Shown: positions 8,395-17,498, counted from the stretch's first letter. The stretch: 64,000 bases of DNA from Ottowia massiliensis (GCF_900240305.1 NZ_LT964854.1:62001-126000); one strand, 5' to 3'. The notes: generated by a model not told the origin, from the letters alone. Numbers and translations are program-made.

Positions 8395-11229
8395 TCACGC
8401 CTCCTGCTTGCGCAGCAGCAGCCGCGCGCCCGCCAGGCAGGCCAGGGCCATGAGGGCCAGCATGGCGTAGGGCCAGCCGAAGCTGCCCGCGCCCAGCCCC
8501 TTGGAGAAAGCGCCCAGGCTCACCAGCTGGAACCAGGACGACGGAAACGCCTTGCCGATGACGTAGCTGGCGCCGGTCATGGTCGAGACGGGGTACAGCA
8601 GGCCCGAAAAATTGGCCGACGGAATCAGGCACAGCAGCGAGCAGCCGAAGATGGCCGCCACCTGCGAGCGCACCAGCGTGGAGGCCAGCAGCCCCAGCGC
8701 CGTGGCCGTCAGCGAAAACAGCAGCCCGCCCGCCAGCAGCGCCCAGAACGAACCTTTGAGCGGCACGCCAATCACCGCCACGGCCAGCAGCGCCAGGCTC
8801 ACGAAACTCGCCGCCGCCAGCGCGGCATAGGGCAGCTGCTTGCCCAGCAGGTACTGCCCCACGCTGGCCGGCGAGGCGTAGAGATTGACGATGGAGCCGG
8901 TTTCCTTTTCGCGCACCACGCCCAGCGCGGTGAGCATGGTGGGCACCAGGATCATGGCCAGCATGATCACGCCCGGCGTGATGGCGTAGATGCTGCGGAA
9001 CTCCTGGTTGTAGACAAAGCGCGTTTGCACCGTGACGGGCCAGGCCGCCGCCGCTGCCGCGCTGACGGGCAGCGGTTGGCTGCGCAGCAGGCGCTGCGCG
9101 TAGTCCAGCGTGATGGCGCTGGCGTAGGCGCGCACGCTGGCGGCGGTAAAAGGCACGGCCCCGTCAATGGCGAAGTCGATGCCGGGCTGCCGCCCGGCGG
9201 CCAGGTCGCGCCCGAAGCCCGGCGGCACGTCAATGAGCAGGCGCAGGCGGCCATCGCGCAGCCAGGCATCGCCCTCGGCGCGGCTGGCAGGCGAGGGCTG
9301 CTGCGCAAAGTAGCGCGAACCCTGGAACTGCTCGATGAAGTGGCGGCTGGCGGCGCTGCGGTCGTGGTCAATGACGGCAAAGCGGATGTTCTCCACGTCA
9401 AACGAGATGCTGTAGGCCGCAATGCACAGCAGCGCCACCGGCCCCAGCAGCGCGAAGGCCAGGCGCAGGCGGTCGCGCGCCAGCTCCAGCGCCTCGCGGC
9501 GGGCGAAAGTCCAGGCCAGGGCGAGCCAGCGCGCCAGGGCGCTGCGGGGCGCTGGCGGGGCCGGAGCCGCCGCTTCGGGCGCTGGCGGCTCGGCTGGCGG
9601 GGCTGCGGGCAGGACTTCAAGTGCGCCTTCCGCGCCTTCTCCATCCTCCGCGCTTGCCTGGCCATCCTCGCGCGCGGCATCTTGCAGCCAGGCGATGAAG
9701 GCCCGCTCCAGATCGCCGCCGCCGCGCGCGTCAGCCAGCGCCTGCGGCGCGCCCACCACCAGCACGCGCCCCCGGTGCATGAGCGAAATGCGGTCGCAGC
9801 GCGCGGCCTCGTTCATGAAATGCGTGGACACGAAGATGGTCACGCCCTCCTGCCGCGACAGGCTGGCTAGGCGCTGCCAGAACAGATCGCGCGCGGCGGG
9901 ATCGACGCCCGAAGTCGGCTCGTCCAGGATGAGCACTTCAGGCCGGTGCAGGCAGGCCGCCGCCAGTTGCAGGCGCTGGCGCATGCCCAGCGGCAGCGCG
10001 GCGGGCAGCGCGTCGGCGTGCGCGCGCAGATCGAACTCGTCCAGCGCGCGCTCCACGGCCTGCGCCGCCGCAGGCGCGGGCATGCGGTACAGCCGCGCGT
10101 GCAGCCACAGGTTGCGGCGCACGCTCAGCTCCTCATACAGCGAAAACGCCTGCGACATGTAGCCCACGCGCATGCGCGTGTTCATGTCGCCCGCGCGGAT
10201 GGGCTGGCCCAGCAGGCGCGCGCTGCCGCTGGTGATGTCCAGCAAGCCGGTGAGCATCTTCATGGTGGTGCTCTTGCCGCAACCGTTGGAGCCGAGAAAG
10301 CCGAAGATTTCGCCGCGCCCGATGCGAAAGCTCACGCCATCGACGGCCGTGAAGCCGCCAAAGCGGCGCGTCAGCCCGCTGGCCTCAATGGCGGGCGCGC
10401 CGCCCGTGTCGCGCCAGGGCGCGATGCTCAGCGCGCCGCCCGCCGGGCGCTTGGCCGGCGGCAGCAGGGCGATGTAGGCCTCTTCCAGGCTGGCCGCGCC
10501 CGTGCGCTCCATCAGGCTGGCGGGGCTGCCCTGGGCCAGCACGCGGCCTGCGTCCATCGCCACCAGGCGCTCGAAGCGCCCGGCCTCGTCCATGTAGGCG
10601 GTGGAGACGATGACGGTCATGCCGGGCCGCTCGCGCCGCAAGCCTTCCACCAGCGCCCAGAACTGCTGCCGCGAGAGGGGATCGACGCCGGTCGTGGGTT
10701 CATCAAGAATGAGCAGCTCGGGGTCATGCACCAGCGCGCAGCACAGGCCAAGCTTTTGCTTCATGCCGCCGGAGAGCTTGCCCGCCGCGCGGCCGGCAAA
10801 AGGCGCCAGCCCCGTGGCGTGCAACAGCCGTGCCTGGCGCGCCTGCCGCTCGCGCGCGCCCAGGCCAAACAGGCGCGCGAAAAAGTCCACGTTCTCGGCC
10901 ACGCTCAGCGTGGGGTAGAGGTTGTGCCCCAGCCCCTGCGGCATGAAGGCAACGCGCGCGGCCAGCGCGGCGCGGCCCCGCGCGTCGGCCAAGTCCTGCC
11001 CCAGCGTCAGCACGCCCCCGGACTGGATGCGCTTGACGCCCGCCGCCAGCGCCAGCAGCGTGGATTTGCCCACGCCATCCGGCCCCACCAGCGCAATGCT
11101 CGCGCCGCGCGGCAGCTCAAGCGACACCTCATGCAAGGCCAGCGCCTGCCCGTAGCGGTGCGTGACGCCGCGCAGCGCCACGGCGGCGTCAGCGGGCGCT
11201 GCGGCGGGCTGCGGCGCGCCGCCGCTCAA
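8395..11229 (-). CDS. Fused ABC-ABC-permease exporter (RbbA/YhiH-like)
   Basis: One 944-residue chain holds two ATPase domains and an ABC-2 permease. ATPase 1 has Walker A GPDGVGKST, signature LSGGMKQKL and Walker B LLILDEPTTGVD. ATPase 2 has GSNGCGKST, a degenerate signature LPLGMRQRL and VLILDEPTSGVD. The C-terminal ~370 residues form a permease starting near ARREALELARDRLRLAFALL. An Ala/Pro/Glu-rich linker separates ATPase 2 from the permease. The layout matches E. coli RbbA/YhiH next to HlyD (YhiI) and YhhJ. The start is a TTG at 11229 that overlaps the adaptor stop as TTGA. No ATG precedes the first domain, and a later GTG is the only alternative. Substrate unknown. Confidence 0.9.
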   Translation of the reverse strand: MSGGAPQPAAAPADAAVALRGVTHRYGQALALHEVSLELPRGASIALVGPDGVGKSTLLALAAGVKRIQSGGVLTLGQDLADARGRAALAARVAFMPQGLGHNLYPTLSVAENVDFFARLFGLGARERQARQARLLHATGLAPFAGRAAGKLSGGMKQKLGLCCALVHDPELLILDEPTTGVDPLSRQQFWALVEGLRRERPGMTVIVSTAYMDEAGRFERLVAMDAGRVLAQGSPASLMERTGAASLEEAYIALLPPAKRPAGGALSIAPWRDTGGAPAIEASGLTRRFGGFTAVDGVSFRIGRGEIFGFLGSNGCGKSTTMKMLTGLLDITSGSARLLGQPIRAGDMNTRMRVGYMSQAFSLYEELSVRRNLWLHARLYRMPAPAAAQAVERALDEFDLRAHADALPAALPLGMRQRLQLAAACLHRPEVLILDEPTSGVDPAARDLFWQRLASLSRQEGVTIFVSTHFMNEAARCDRISLMHRGRVLVVGAPQALADARGGGDLERAFIAWLQDAAREDGQASAEDGEGAEGALEVLPAAPPAEPPAPEAAAPAPPAPRSALARWLALAWTFARREALELARDRLRLAFALLGPVALLCIAAYSISFDVENIRFAVIDHDRSAASRHFIEQFQGSRYFAQQPSPASRAEGDAWLRDGRLRLLIDVPPGFGRDLAAGRQPGIDFAIDGAVPFTAASVRAYASAITLDYAQRLLRSQPLPVSAAAAAAWPVTVQTRFVYNQEFRSIYAITPGVIMLAMILVPTMLTALGVVREKETGSIVNLYASPASVGQYLLGKQLPYAALAAASFVSLALLAVAVIGVPLKGSFWALLAGGLLFSLTATALGLLASTLVRSQVAAIFGCSLLCLIPSANFSGLLYPVSTMTGASYVIGKAFPSSWFQLVSLGAFSKGLGAGSFGWPYAMLALMALACLAGARLLLRKQEA

Positions 11230-12335
11230 GGCGCGCCCCCATCAGCGGGCGCGGCCCCTGCGGCCTTCTCCTGCGGCGCCTGCGCGGCGCTTTCCGGGCC
11301 GGCCTGCGCTTGCACCTGCACCTGCAATTGCGCGGGCCAGGGCTGGCTGCCGGTGCGCACGTAGCCGTCGCCCGTGACGCCGCCTTTGAGAACGCCCGGC
11401 CAGGCCAGCGCCGTCTCACGCGGAATGCGCAGCTTCACGCGGTAAACCAGGTTTTCCCGCTCGCTGGCCGTTTCCACGTATTTGGGCGTGAATTGCGCCT
11501 GCTCGTCCACCAGGGCCACCGTGGCGGGCAAGGCGGCGGACAGGCCTTCCAGAGTGACGCGCGCCTCATCGCCCACCTTCAGCTGCCCGGCCACGGCAGC
11601 GGGGAAGAACACCGTCAGCCAGGCATCGCCCGCGTCCAGCAGCGTGGCGACGCGGCTGCCCGGGGCCAGCATGGCGCCCGGCTCGGCCAGGCGGTATTCG
11701 ACGCGCCCGTCCAGCGGCGCGCGCAGCTGCAGCGATTCCAGCATGGCCTGCGCCAGCTCAATCTGCGCCTGCGCTTCTTCTGCGGCGTGGCCTGCGGTTT
11801 GCACGGCCCCTTGCGCAGCCTCCAGCACGGCGGTTTCGGCGTCAAGCGCCAACTGGCGCTTTTCCAGCTCCACGGGCGAAATCTGCTGCTGGCGCAGCAG
11901 GCTTTGCGCCTGCTGCCACTCCAGCCGCGCCAGCGCCGCCTTGCGCGACTGCGCGGCCTGCCCGGCGCGGGCGCGCGCCTGCTCCGAGCGCGCGCGGGCC
12001 AGCGCGGCGCGCGCCTGTGCCAGTTTGGCCTGCAATTCGCCGTCTTCCTGCACGGCCAGCACCTGCCCGGCCTGCACGCGCTCGCCTTCCTGAAAGGCCG
12101 CTTCGCGCAAGCGGCCTGGGTATTTGGCAGCCACATCCACGCGCGTGAGTTCCAGCCGTCCGTTGGCGCGGTAAATGCCCTCGGGCAGCGCCTGCTGCCG
12201 CGCGCCCGGCCACCACTGCGGCCACCACGGCGGCAATTTCTGGCAACCCGCCAGGGCCAGCGCGGCGGCCAGAAGAAAAAAGCGCAAAGGCGGACGGTTG
12301 AAACGAAGGGCCAGACGGGCAAAAGCAGCGGTCAT
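11226..12335 (-). CDS. HlyD-family periplasmic adaptor (YhiI/YbhG-like), lipoprotein
   Basis: First gene of the exporter operon and its membrane-fusion protein. It carries a signal with lipobox LAGC, then a biotinyl-lipoyl half (VAAKYPGRLREAAFQEGERV), a long Ala/Gln/Arg coiled coil, the second half (LRAPLDGRVEYRLAEPGA) and a beta-barrel region ending in an Ala/Gln/Pro-rich tail. The ATG at 12335 (MTAAFARL) gives a 31-residue signal. In-frame ATGs at 12368 and 12386 are alternatives and would place the start almost inside the FNR-type palindrome. The ABC fusion overlaps its stop. Divergent from phaC. Confidence 0.87.
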   Translation of the reverse strand: MTAAFARLALRFNRPPLRFFLLAAALALAGCQKLPPWWPQWWPGARQQALPEGIYRANGRLELTRVDVAAKYPGRLREAAFQEGERVQAGQVLAVQEDGELQAKLAQARAALARARSEQARARAGQAAQSRKAALARLEWQQAQSLLRQQQISPVELEKRQLALDAETAVLEAAQGAVQTAGHAAEEAQAQIELAQAMLESLQLRAPLDGRVEYRLAEPGAMLAPGSRVATLLDAGDAWLTVFFPAAVAGQLKVGDEARVTLEGLSAALPATVALVDEQAQFTPKYVETASERENLVYRVKLRIPRETALAWPGVLKGGVTGDGYVRTGSQPWPAQLQVQVQAQAGPESAAQAPQEKAAGAAPADGGAP

Positions 12336-12394
12336 GAAAAACTTGATCGGGGGCAAAACGCCGGGCATTGTGCGCAGCCGGATCATCCAAGTGA

Positions 12395-12408
12395 TTGATG
12401 CGCATCAA
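12395..12408. promoter_or_regulatory. FNR/ANR-type palindrome in the phaC-exporter divergent region
   Basis: TTGATGCGCATCAA is a perfect 14-bp palindrome and matches the FNR consensus TTGAT-N4-ATCAA exactly. It lies 60 bases from the adaptor ATG and about 80 from the phaC ATG, and an fnr-type gene is present at 52635. Binding is inferred, not shown. Confidence 0.6.
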
Positions 12409-12422
12409 CTGTGCGCCTGAAT

Positions 12423-12440
12423 TTGAACATGAGTGTTCAA
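12423..12440. promoter_or_regulatory. Palindromic operator candidate for the TetR-family regulator
   Basis: TTGAACA-TGAG-TGTTCAA is a perfect inverted repeat with 7-base arms and a 4-base spacer. It sits just downstream of the FNR-type site. Size and symmetry suit a TetR-family dimer, and the TetR gene ends the divergent operon, so autoregulation is plausible. Confidence 0.5.
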
Positions 12441-12488
12441 TTCATGACTAGCATTGCGGACGCAAGAGAAATTTCATCCCGCAACGCC

Positions 12489-14246
12489 ATGCCAGAAAAA
12501 AAACCTGATTCCGCCCTGCTGGGCGTGCGCCGCCTGGATTTGCTCACGCATGCCGCCTTGGCGCGCCTGTCGTTTTCCATCTCGCCCCAGTCAATGGTCC
12601 TGGCCGTGACGGACTGGGCCACGCACCTGGCAGCCAGCCCCGGCCGGCAGCTTCAGCTGCTGCGTTTGGCGGGGCAGCTTGGCGGACAGCTGCTGGCCTA
12701 CGCGCAGCGCCTGCTGCTGGCCGATGGCCTGCGGGCCGCGCAGCTGCAAGGCGATCAGCCCCTGGCCGCCGAGCCGCCCGTGCAAGACCGCCGCTTTGCC
12801 GACCCGGCCTGGCAGTGGTGGCCCTTCAACCTGCACCACCAGGCTTTTTTGCTGCAACAGCAGTGGTGGGAGGCGGCCACGCAAGACGTGTGGGGCGTGT
12901 CTGCGCATCACCAGCAAGTGGTTTCCTTCGCCGCGCGGCAGTGCCTGGACGTGTTTTCGCCCGGCAACTGGCTGCTCACCAACCCCGTCGTGCTGCAACG
13001 CACTTGGCGCGAGAGAGGGGCCAACCTCACGCGCGGCCTGAACTACTGGCTGGATGACTTCCAGCGCCTCATGGCCGAAGAGCCGCCCGCCGGAGCCGAG
13101 CGCTTCACGCCCGGGCGCGAGGTGGCCGTGACCCCGGGCAAGGTCGTGCTGCGCAACCGGCTGATGGAGCTGATTCAGTACGCGCCCGCCACGGCCAAGA
13201 CGCGCCCCGAGCCGGTGCTCATCGTGCCCGCGTGGATCATGAAGTACTACATCCTGGACCTTTCGCCGCACAACTCGCTCGTCAAATACCTGGTGGACCA
13301 GGGCCACACCGTGTTCTGCATTTCATGGAAGAACCCGGATGAAAACGACGGCGATCTGGGCATGGACGACTACCTGAACCTGGGCTTTCGCGCCGCGCTG
13401 GAGGCCATAGAAACCATCGCGCCGGGCCATGCCGTGCACGCGGCGGGCTACTGCCTGGGCGGCACGCTGCTGGCCATCGCGGCGGCGGCGCTGGCGCGCG
13501 ACGGGCAACTGGGCCGCCTGGCCTCCATGACGCTGTTTGCCGCGCAAACCGACTTCAGCGAACCCGGCGAGCTGAGCCTGTTCATCGACGAAAGCCAGAT
13601 CGCGCTGCTGGAAGCGCAGATGACCCAGCGCGGCTGCCTGACCGGGCGGCAAATGGCAGGCGCTTTCCAGATGCTGCGCTCCTATGACCTGCTCTGGTCG
13701 CGCCTGCTGGGCGAATACCTGCTGGGCGAGCGCCGTCCCATGAACGACCTGATGGCCTGGAACGCCGACACCACGCGCATGCCCGCCCGCATGCACGCGC
13801 AGTACCTGCGGCGGCTTTTCCTGCACGACGACCTCAGTGAAGGCCGCTACCTTGTGGACGGCCAGCCCGTCTCGCTGGGCGCGCTGCGCCTGCCCGTGTT
13901 CTGCGTGGGCACCGTGGCCGACCACGTGGCCCCCTGGCGCTCGGTCTTCAAGCTGCACCGCCTCGCGCCCGCCGAAATCACCTTCGTGCTCACCAACGGC
14001 GGCCACAACGCTGGCATCGTCAGCGAACCGGGCCACCCGCGCCGCCACTACCAGATGCTCACCCGCCACGCGGGCGGCGACAGCCTGACGCCCGATGCCT
14101 GGCTGGCCGCCGCGCCCCGCCACGAAGGCTCATGGTGGCCCGCCTGGAACGACTGGCTGAACGCCCGCTCCGGCAAACCTGCCCAGCCTCCGCGCATGGG
14201 CGATGCCGTGGCCGACGCGCCAGGCCAGTACGTATTGCAGAAATAA
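12489..14246 (+). CDS. phaC: Class I poly(3-hydroxyalkanoate) synthase
   Basis: Polymerises (R)-3-hydroxyacyl-CoA into PHA granules. The catalytic triad is visible: Cys322 in the lipase-like box GYCLGG, Asp478 in TVADHVAPW and His506 in NGGHNAG. These numbers lie within three of those in Cupriavidus necator PhaC, and the 585-residue length is close to its 589, which supports the ATG at 12489. Upstream in-frame ATGs at 12444 and 12429 exist, but no start has a good ribosome-binding site. The N-terminal PhaC_N domain (near residues 90-260) includes the conserved WWEAATQDVWGVSAHH-type helix. A phasin gene follows 76 bases downstream. The promoter region holds an FNR-type site and a second palindrome. 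Confidence 0.95.
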   Translation: MPEKKPDSALLGVRRLDLLTHAALARLSFSISPQSMVLAVTDWATHLAASPGRQLQLLRLAGQLGGQLLAYAQRLLLADGLRAAQLQGDQPLAAEPPVQDRRFADPAWQWWPFNLHHQAFLLQQQWWEAATQDVWGVSAHHQQVVSFAARQCLDVFSPGNWLLTNPVVLQRTWRERGANLTRGLNYWLDDFQRLMAEEPPAGAERFTPGREVAVTPGKVVLRNRLMELIQYAPATAKTRPEPVLIVPAWIMKYYILDLSPHNSLVKYLVDQGHTVFCISWKNPDENDGDLGMDDYLNLGFRAALEAIETIAPGHAVHAAGYCLGGTLLAIAAAALARDGQLGRLASMTLFAAQTDFSEPGELSLFIDESQIALLEAQMTQRGCLTGRQMAGAFQMLRSYDLLWSRLLGEYLLGERRPMNDLMAWNADTTRMPARMHAQYLRRLFLHDDLSEGRYLVDGQPVSLGALRLPVFCVGTVADHVAPWRSVFKLHRLAPAEITFVLTNGGHNAGIVSEPGHPRRHYQMLTRHAGGDSLTPDAWLAAAPRHEGSWWPAWNDWLNARSGKPAQPPRMGDAVADAPGQYVLQK

Positions 14247-14322
14247 AAGACAAACCAGGCTCCGGCCTTGGCCCATGCAAAACCCCGCATCGTTTTCCCC
14301 ACCCTGAAGCAAAGGAGCTTTC

Positions 14323-14829
14323 ATGAGCACGACCCAGGACCAATCCACCCGGAACCTGCCCTTCACCCTGCACAAGCTCAATCTGGAACTGCAAGTGAAA
14401 CTGCTGCGCCTGTTGCAGGAAAACAGCCAGCAATGGCTGGACTACAGCCACCGCCTGCTGCATGACAGCATCAGCGAAAGCGACGCCGCCATGCAAAGCC
14501 TGCTGGACGCCGACGACTGGCGCAAGCTCGCCGACCTGCCCAATGACGCCTTCTGGCAGAAAGTGCAGCGCCGCCTCAGCGACAGCCAGGCCGCCATGCA
14601 GGCTCTTTTGAAAACGCAGGCCAGCTTTTCCACAGGCGCGCAGCAAGCCATGCAAGCCTGGCAGAAAGACCTGGCCCAGATTCTGGGCGCCATAACCCAA
14701 GGGCAGCCGCAAAACCCGAGCGGCCAGAACGCCTTGCAGGCCTGGCTGCAACCTTGGCAATGGCTGCAAAACCCGGCCACGCCCGAACCCGCAAAGGCCG
14801 AAGCCAAGGGCAAGAAGCCCGCCCAATAA
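14323..14829 (+). CDS. phaP: Phasin-family granule-associated protein
   Basis: A 168-residue helical protein rich in Gln, Leu and Ala (for example LQVKLLRLLQENSQQW), with heptad-like spacing and a charged Lys/Ala/Pro tail. It fits phasins, which coat PHA granules and limit their size. It follows phaC, with AAAGGAG six bases before the ATG, and ends before a strong hairpin terminator. Phasin sequences diverge widely, so the call leans on its position. Confidence 0.8.
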   Translation: MSTTQDQSTRNLPFTLHKLNLELQVKLLRLLQENSQQWLDYSHRLLHDSISESDAAMQSLLDADDWRKLADLPNDAFWQKVQRRLSDSQAAMQALLKTQASFSTGAQQAMQAWQKDLAQILGAITQGQPQNPSGQNALQAWLQPWQWLQNPATPEPAKAEAKGKKPAQ

Positions 14830-14857
14830 CCAAACTTTCAAGGCCGCGCCTGCCGCA

Positions 14858-14928
14858 CGGGCCATTTGAAAATGAAAAGCCTGCTTTCCATCTGGAATGC
14901 AGGCTTTTTCTCTTTTCCACATGGCCCG
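14858..14928 (+). terminator. Nested hairpin terminator after phasin
   Basis: The inner stem AAAAGCCTGC/GCAGGCTTTT has a 14-base loop and a T tract. An outer stem CGGGCCAT/ATGGCCCG surrounds it. It ends the phaC-phasin unit. Confidence 0.75.
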
Positions 14929-14935
14929 TTTTCTC

Positions 14936-15058
14936 AGCAAAGGCCTGTTCAAAGCCAGCTGCAAGGTGCAGAAAGGTTGTGTGACTTGCTGACAATTTGC
15001 AAGGCAGCCGCCTTCAAGGCTGCGCTTTTCGTGCTCATGGACAAACAGCAAATGGATT
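14936..15058 (+). repeat. Diverged repeat B copy
   Basis: This partial match to repeat B includes GACTTGCTGACAATTTGC and GGCTGCGCTTTTCGTGCTCA. It abuts repeat A copy 4. The left end resembles the GTTCA terminus, and the rest is diverged. Confidence 0.4.
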
Positions 15059-15071
15059 CAGAGGGCTTCAA

Positions 15072-15160
15072 AAAATAGCTCCTGAATCAATAGCATGAGG
15101 TCCTAGTGGAATCTGCGCGAGATGGCTTTCAAGCGCCTTGAATTCGCTCCTGTTTTTGAT
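15072..15160 (-). repeat. Repeat A copy 4
   Basis: Inverted copy in the convergent gap between phasin and the carboxypeptidase gene, with AATAGCATGAGGTCCTAGTG and GAATTCGCTCCTGTTTTTGA. Confidence 0.85.
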
Positions 15161-15212
15161 TCTTTCTGGCGGGCGCAGGCTGCGCTGCCCCAAGCGCCGC
15201 ACGAAAGCGCGC

Positions 15213-15242
15213 AAAAAAGGCCGCTGGCAAAGCGGCCTTTTT
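15213..15242. terminator. Bidirectional hairpin terminator
   Basis: AAAAAAGGCCGC / GCGGCCTTTTT with a short loop. A tracts and T tracts on both sides let it serve the carboxypeptidase gene on the minus strand and readthrough from the plus strand. Confidence 0.75.
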
Positions 15243-15272
15243 CATCATGGCGGGGCGCGCAGGCTGCGCCGC

Positions 15273-16436
15273 TCAGTGCAGCCACAGGCGCATGCCGTCC
15301 CACATGCGGCCAAGCCAGCCGGCTTCGGGCACGGCTTCCAGCGCGATGAGGGGCTGCTCGCTCAAGGTCTGGCCGTCCAGCGACACCTTGAGGGTGGCAA
15401 TGGCCTGGCCTTGCGCGATGGGGGCCACCAGCGGGTCGGGGCGGGCGATTTCGGTTTTCAGATTGCTGGCGCTGCCATGCGGGGCGGCCACGATGATGGG
15501 TTGCGTGCGGCCCAGCTTGAGGGTGTTGCTGGCGCCTTTCCAGATGCGGGGTGAGGCGGCGGGTTCGTTGGCGTCAAAGAGTTTCACGCCTTCATAGGCG
15601 GTGTAGCCCCAGTTCAGGAGCTTTTGTGACTCATTGGCGCGGGCCGATTCGCTGTCGGCGCCGAGCACGATGGAGATGAGGCGGCGGCCGCCCAGGCCGG
15701 GAAAGTCGCGCTTGGCGGTGGCCACCAGGCAGTAGCCGGCGGCTTTGGTGTGGCCGGTTTTGAAGCCGTCCACCGTGGGGTCGCGCTGGAGCAGCCAGTT
15801 GCGGTTGTTTTCGTTGCTGGCGGGGGTGCCGGGGTAGCGGTATTTCTTGATGCTGTAGTAGTGCATGTATTCGGGAAAGTCCTGGAGCAGCCGCGTGGAG
15901 AGGGTGGCCAGGTCGCGCGCGGTGGTGGTGTGTCCCGCTTCGGTCAGCCCTTCGGGGTTGGTAAAGCCCGTGTTTTTCAGGCCCATCGCCTTGGCCTGCT
16001 CGTTCATGAGGCGCACGAAGTTTTCAACGGTGCCGCCCACGCCCTCGGCCAGGGCCACGGTGGCGTCGTTGCCGGACTGCACGATCATGCCCTTGAGCAA
16101 ATCATCCACGGGCACCTGCATCTTGGGGTCAATGAACATGCGCGAGCCAGGCATCTTCCACGCGCGTTCGGAGACGGGCAGGCGCTGCTCCAGCGTGACT
16201 TTGCGCGCGCGCAGGGCGTCGAACACCAGATAGGCGGTCATCAGCTTGGTCAGGGAGGCTGGTTCGACAGGCTCGTCAATATCTTTGGCAGCCAGAATCT
16301 GGCCGCCTGCCGTTACGTCCACCAGCATGTAGGCGCGCGCGGCGATGTCGGGCGGCTGGGGCAGGGTCTGGGCGGTGGCCGCCAAAGCGGCTGCGGCGAA
16401 AAAAAGCGCGGCCAGCGCGCGGGCAAATCGCGTCAT
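15273..16436 (-). CDS. D-alanyl-D-alanine carboxypeptidase (PBP5/6 family)
   Basis: Low-molecular-weight penicillin-binding protein that trims the terminal D-Ala from peptidoglycan pentapeptides. A Sec signal peptide (LFFAAAALAATAQ) is followed by the serine-peptidase motifs S61-LTK, S121-GN and K226-TGHT. The C-terminal PBP5_C beta domain ends in an amphipathic helix (WLGRMWDGMRLWL), the usual membrane anchor of this family. Length (387 residues) and motif spacing are normal. The alpha/beta hydrolase gene ends 45 bases upstream on the same strand, so they may share a transcript. Confidence 0.95.
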   Translation of the reverse strand: MTRFARALAALFFAAAALAATAQTLPQPPDIAARAYMLVDVTAGGQILAAKDIDEPVEPASLTKLMTAYLVFDALRARKVTLEQRLPVSERAWKMPGSRMFIDPKMQVPVDDLLKGMIVQSGNDATVALAEGVGGTVENFVRLMNEQAKAMGLKNTGFTNPEGLTEAGHTTTARDLATLSTRLLQDFPEYMHYYSIKKYRYPGTPASNENNRNWLLQRDPTVDGFKTGHTKAAGYCLVATAKRDFPGLGGRRLISIVLGADSESARANESQKLLNWGYTAYEGVKLFDANEPAASPRIWKGASNTLKLGRTQPIIVAAPHGSASNLKTEIARPDPLVAPIAQGQAIATLKVSLDGQTLSEQPLIALEAVPEAGWLGRMWDGMRLWLH

Positions 16437-16481
16437 TTCGGAATGAAAAAAGGGGAAAAAACGGGGAAGGACGGTTCAGGC

Positions 16482-17135
16482 TCAAGCCAGGGAGCGCAAA
16501 TGGCGCGCGGCCAGCCCCTTGAGCAGCGGCAATTGTCCGTGAAAGAAATGCCCGCCTCCGGGAATAACCGTGACGGGAAGTGACTGCGGCCGCGCCCAGT
16601 CCAGCACGGCGGCCAGGGGCACCGTGTCATCGGCCTCGCCATGCAACACCAGCGTTTTTTCATGCAGGCTTTGCGGCACGGGCGGCACGGCAAAGCGCGA
16701 AGCGGCCGTGCCCACCAGCACCAGCGCCGCCGGCTCGTCACCGGCTTGCGCCAGGCTGGTTGCGGCCTGTGCAGCCACGAAGGCGCCGAAAGAAAAGCCG
16801 GCCACCGCCAGCGCTTCGCCGCCCTCGCGCGCCTGGCTGATGACGGCCAGCATGTCGCGCGCCTCGCCCCGGCCTTCGTCATGCACGCCCGCGCTCGCGC
16901 CCACGCCCCGGAAGTTGAATCGCAGCGCGCGCCAGCCGCACTGCACGAAGGCGCGCGCCAGCGTTTGCACCACTTTGTTGCTCATGGCGCCGCCAAAAAG
17001 CGGATGCGGATGGGCGATCACGGCCAGGCCGCGCGCGGCCTGGCTGCCGGGCTGGCTGGCGCCGGGGCGGTCCAGCAGCGCCTCAATGGCTCCGGCCTCG
17101 CCTTGCAGGGTGAGAGATTGGGTGTGAGCGTTCAT
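16482..17135 (-). CDS. Alpha/beta hydrolase (YpfH/DUF-type small esterase family)
   Basis: A 217-residue cytoplasmic alpha/beta hydrolase. Visible parts are the oxyanion region AHPHPLFGGAMSNKV, the nucleophile elbow GFSFG (the serine of G-x-S-x-G), an acid in HGEADDTVP and the catalytic His in GGGHFFHG. Proteins of this shape act on short esters or carbonyl compounds, but the substrate cannot be read here. The ATG at 17135 follows a poor ribosome-binding site. A longer frame would begin within repeat-rich sequence and is less likely. Confidence 0.82.
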   Translation of the reverse strand: MNAHTQSLTLQGEAGAIEALLDRPGASQPGSQAARGLAVIAHPHPLFGGAMSNKVVQTLARAFVQCGWRALRFNFRGVGASAGVHDEGRGEARDMLAVISQAREGGEALAVAGFSFGAFVAAQAATSLAQAGDEPAALVLVGTAASRFAVPPVPQSLHEKTLVLHGEADDTVPLAAVLDWARPQSLPVTVIPGGGHFFHGQLPLLKGLAARHLRSLA

Positions 17136-17297
17136 GGGCTGGCGATTTTGCTTCAGAAAAGATAGCTGCCTGCGCCCATTCCACAAGGGCTGGCGGGCGA
17201 TGGGGCGTTGAGGCCCTGATGCTGAAACGGCAAGCGTGCCAGCAAGCGGCAAAGGGCAGAGGGTGGGCGCGGCAAGCTGCCCACATAGCCCGGGTGT

Positions 17298-17386
17298 ATC
17301 AGAAACAGGAGCGAATTCAAGGGGGTCAGAATGCCTCTTCGCGCTGATTCCACTAGGACCTCATGCTATGAATGAAGGAGCGAAAT
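17298..17386 (+). repeat. Repeat A copy 5
   Basis: Full-length copy in the divergent gap between the alpha/beta hydrolase and nadE. The rest of the 363-base gap holds no gene or clear promoter. Confidence 0.85.
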
Positions 17387-17498
17387 CAGGCCATGCGCCG
17401 GGCCGTCTTTTTCTGCGCTTTGCGGCCTGGCCGCGAGCAGGCTCCGGGCTGCCGGGCGCATACTCGCCGCCCTTTGCGCAACCGCTTCTTTCACTGCC

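Noticed and set aside
9946..11364. Plus-strand frame of 472 codons opposite the ABC fusion
   Set aside because: Antisense shadow of the ABC-ABC-permease gene, which shows all its motifs.
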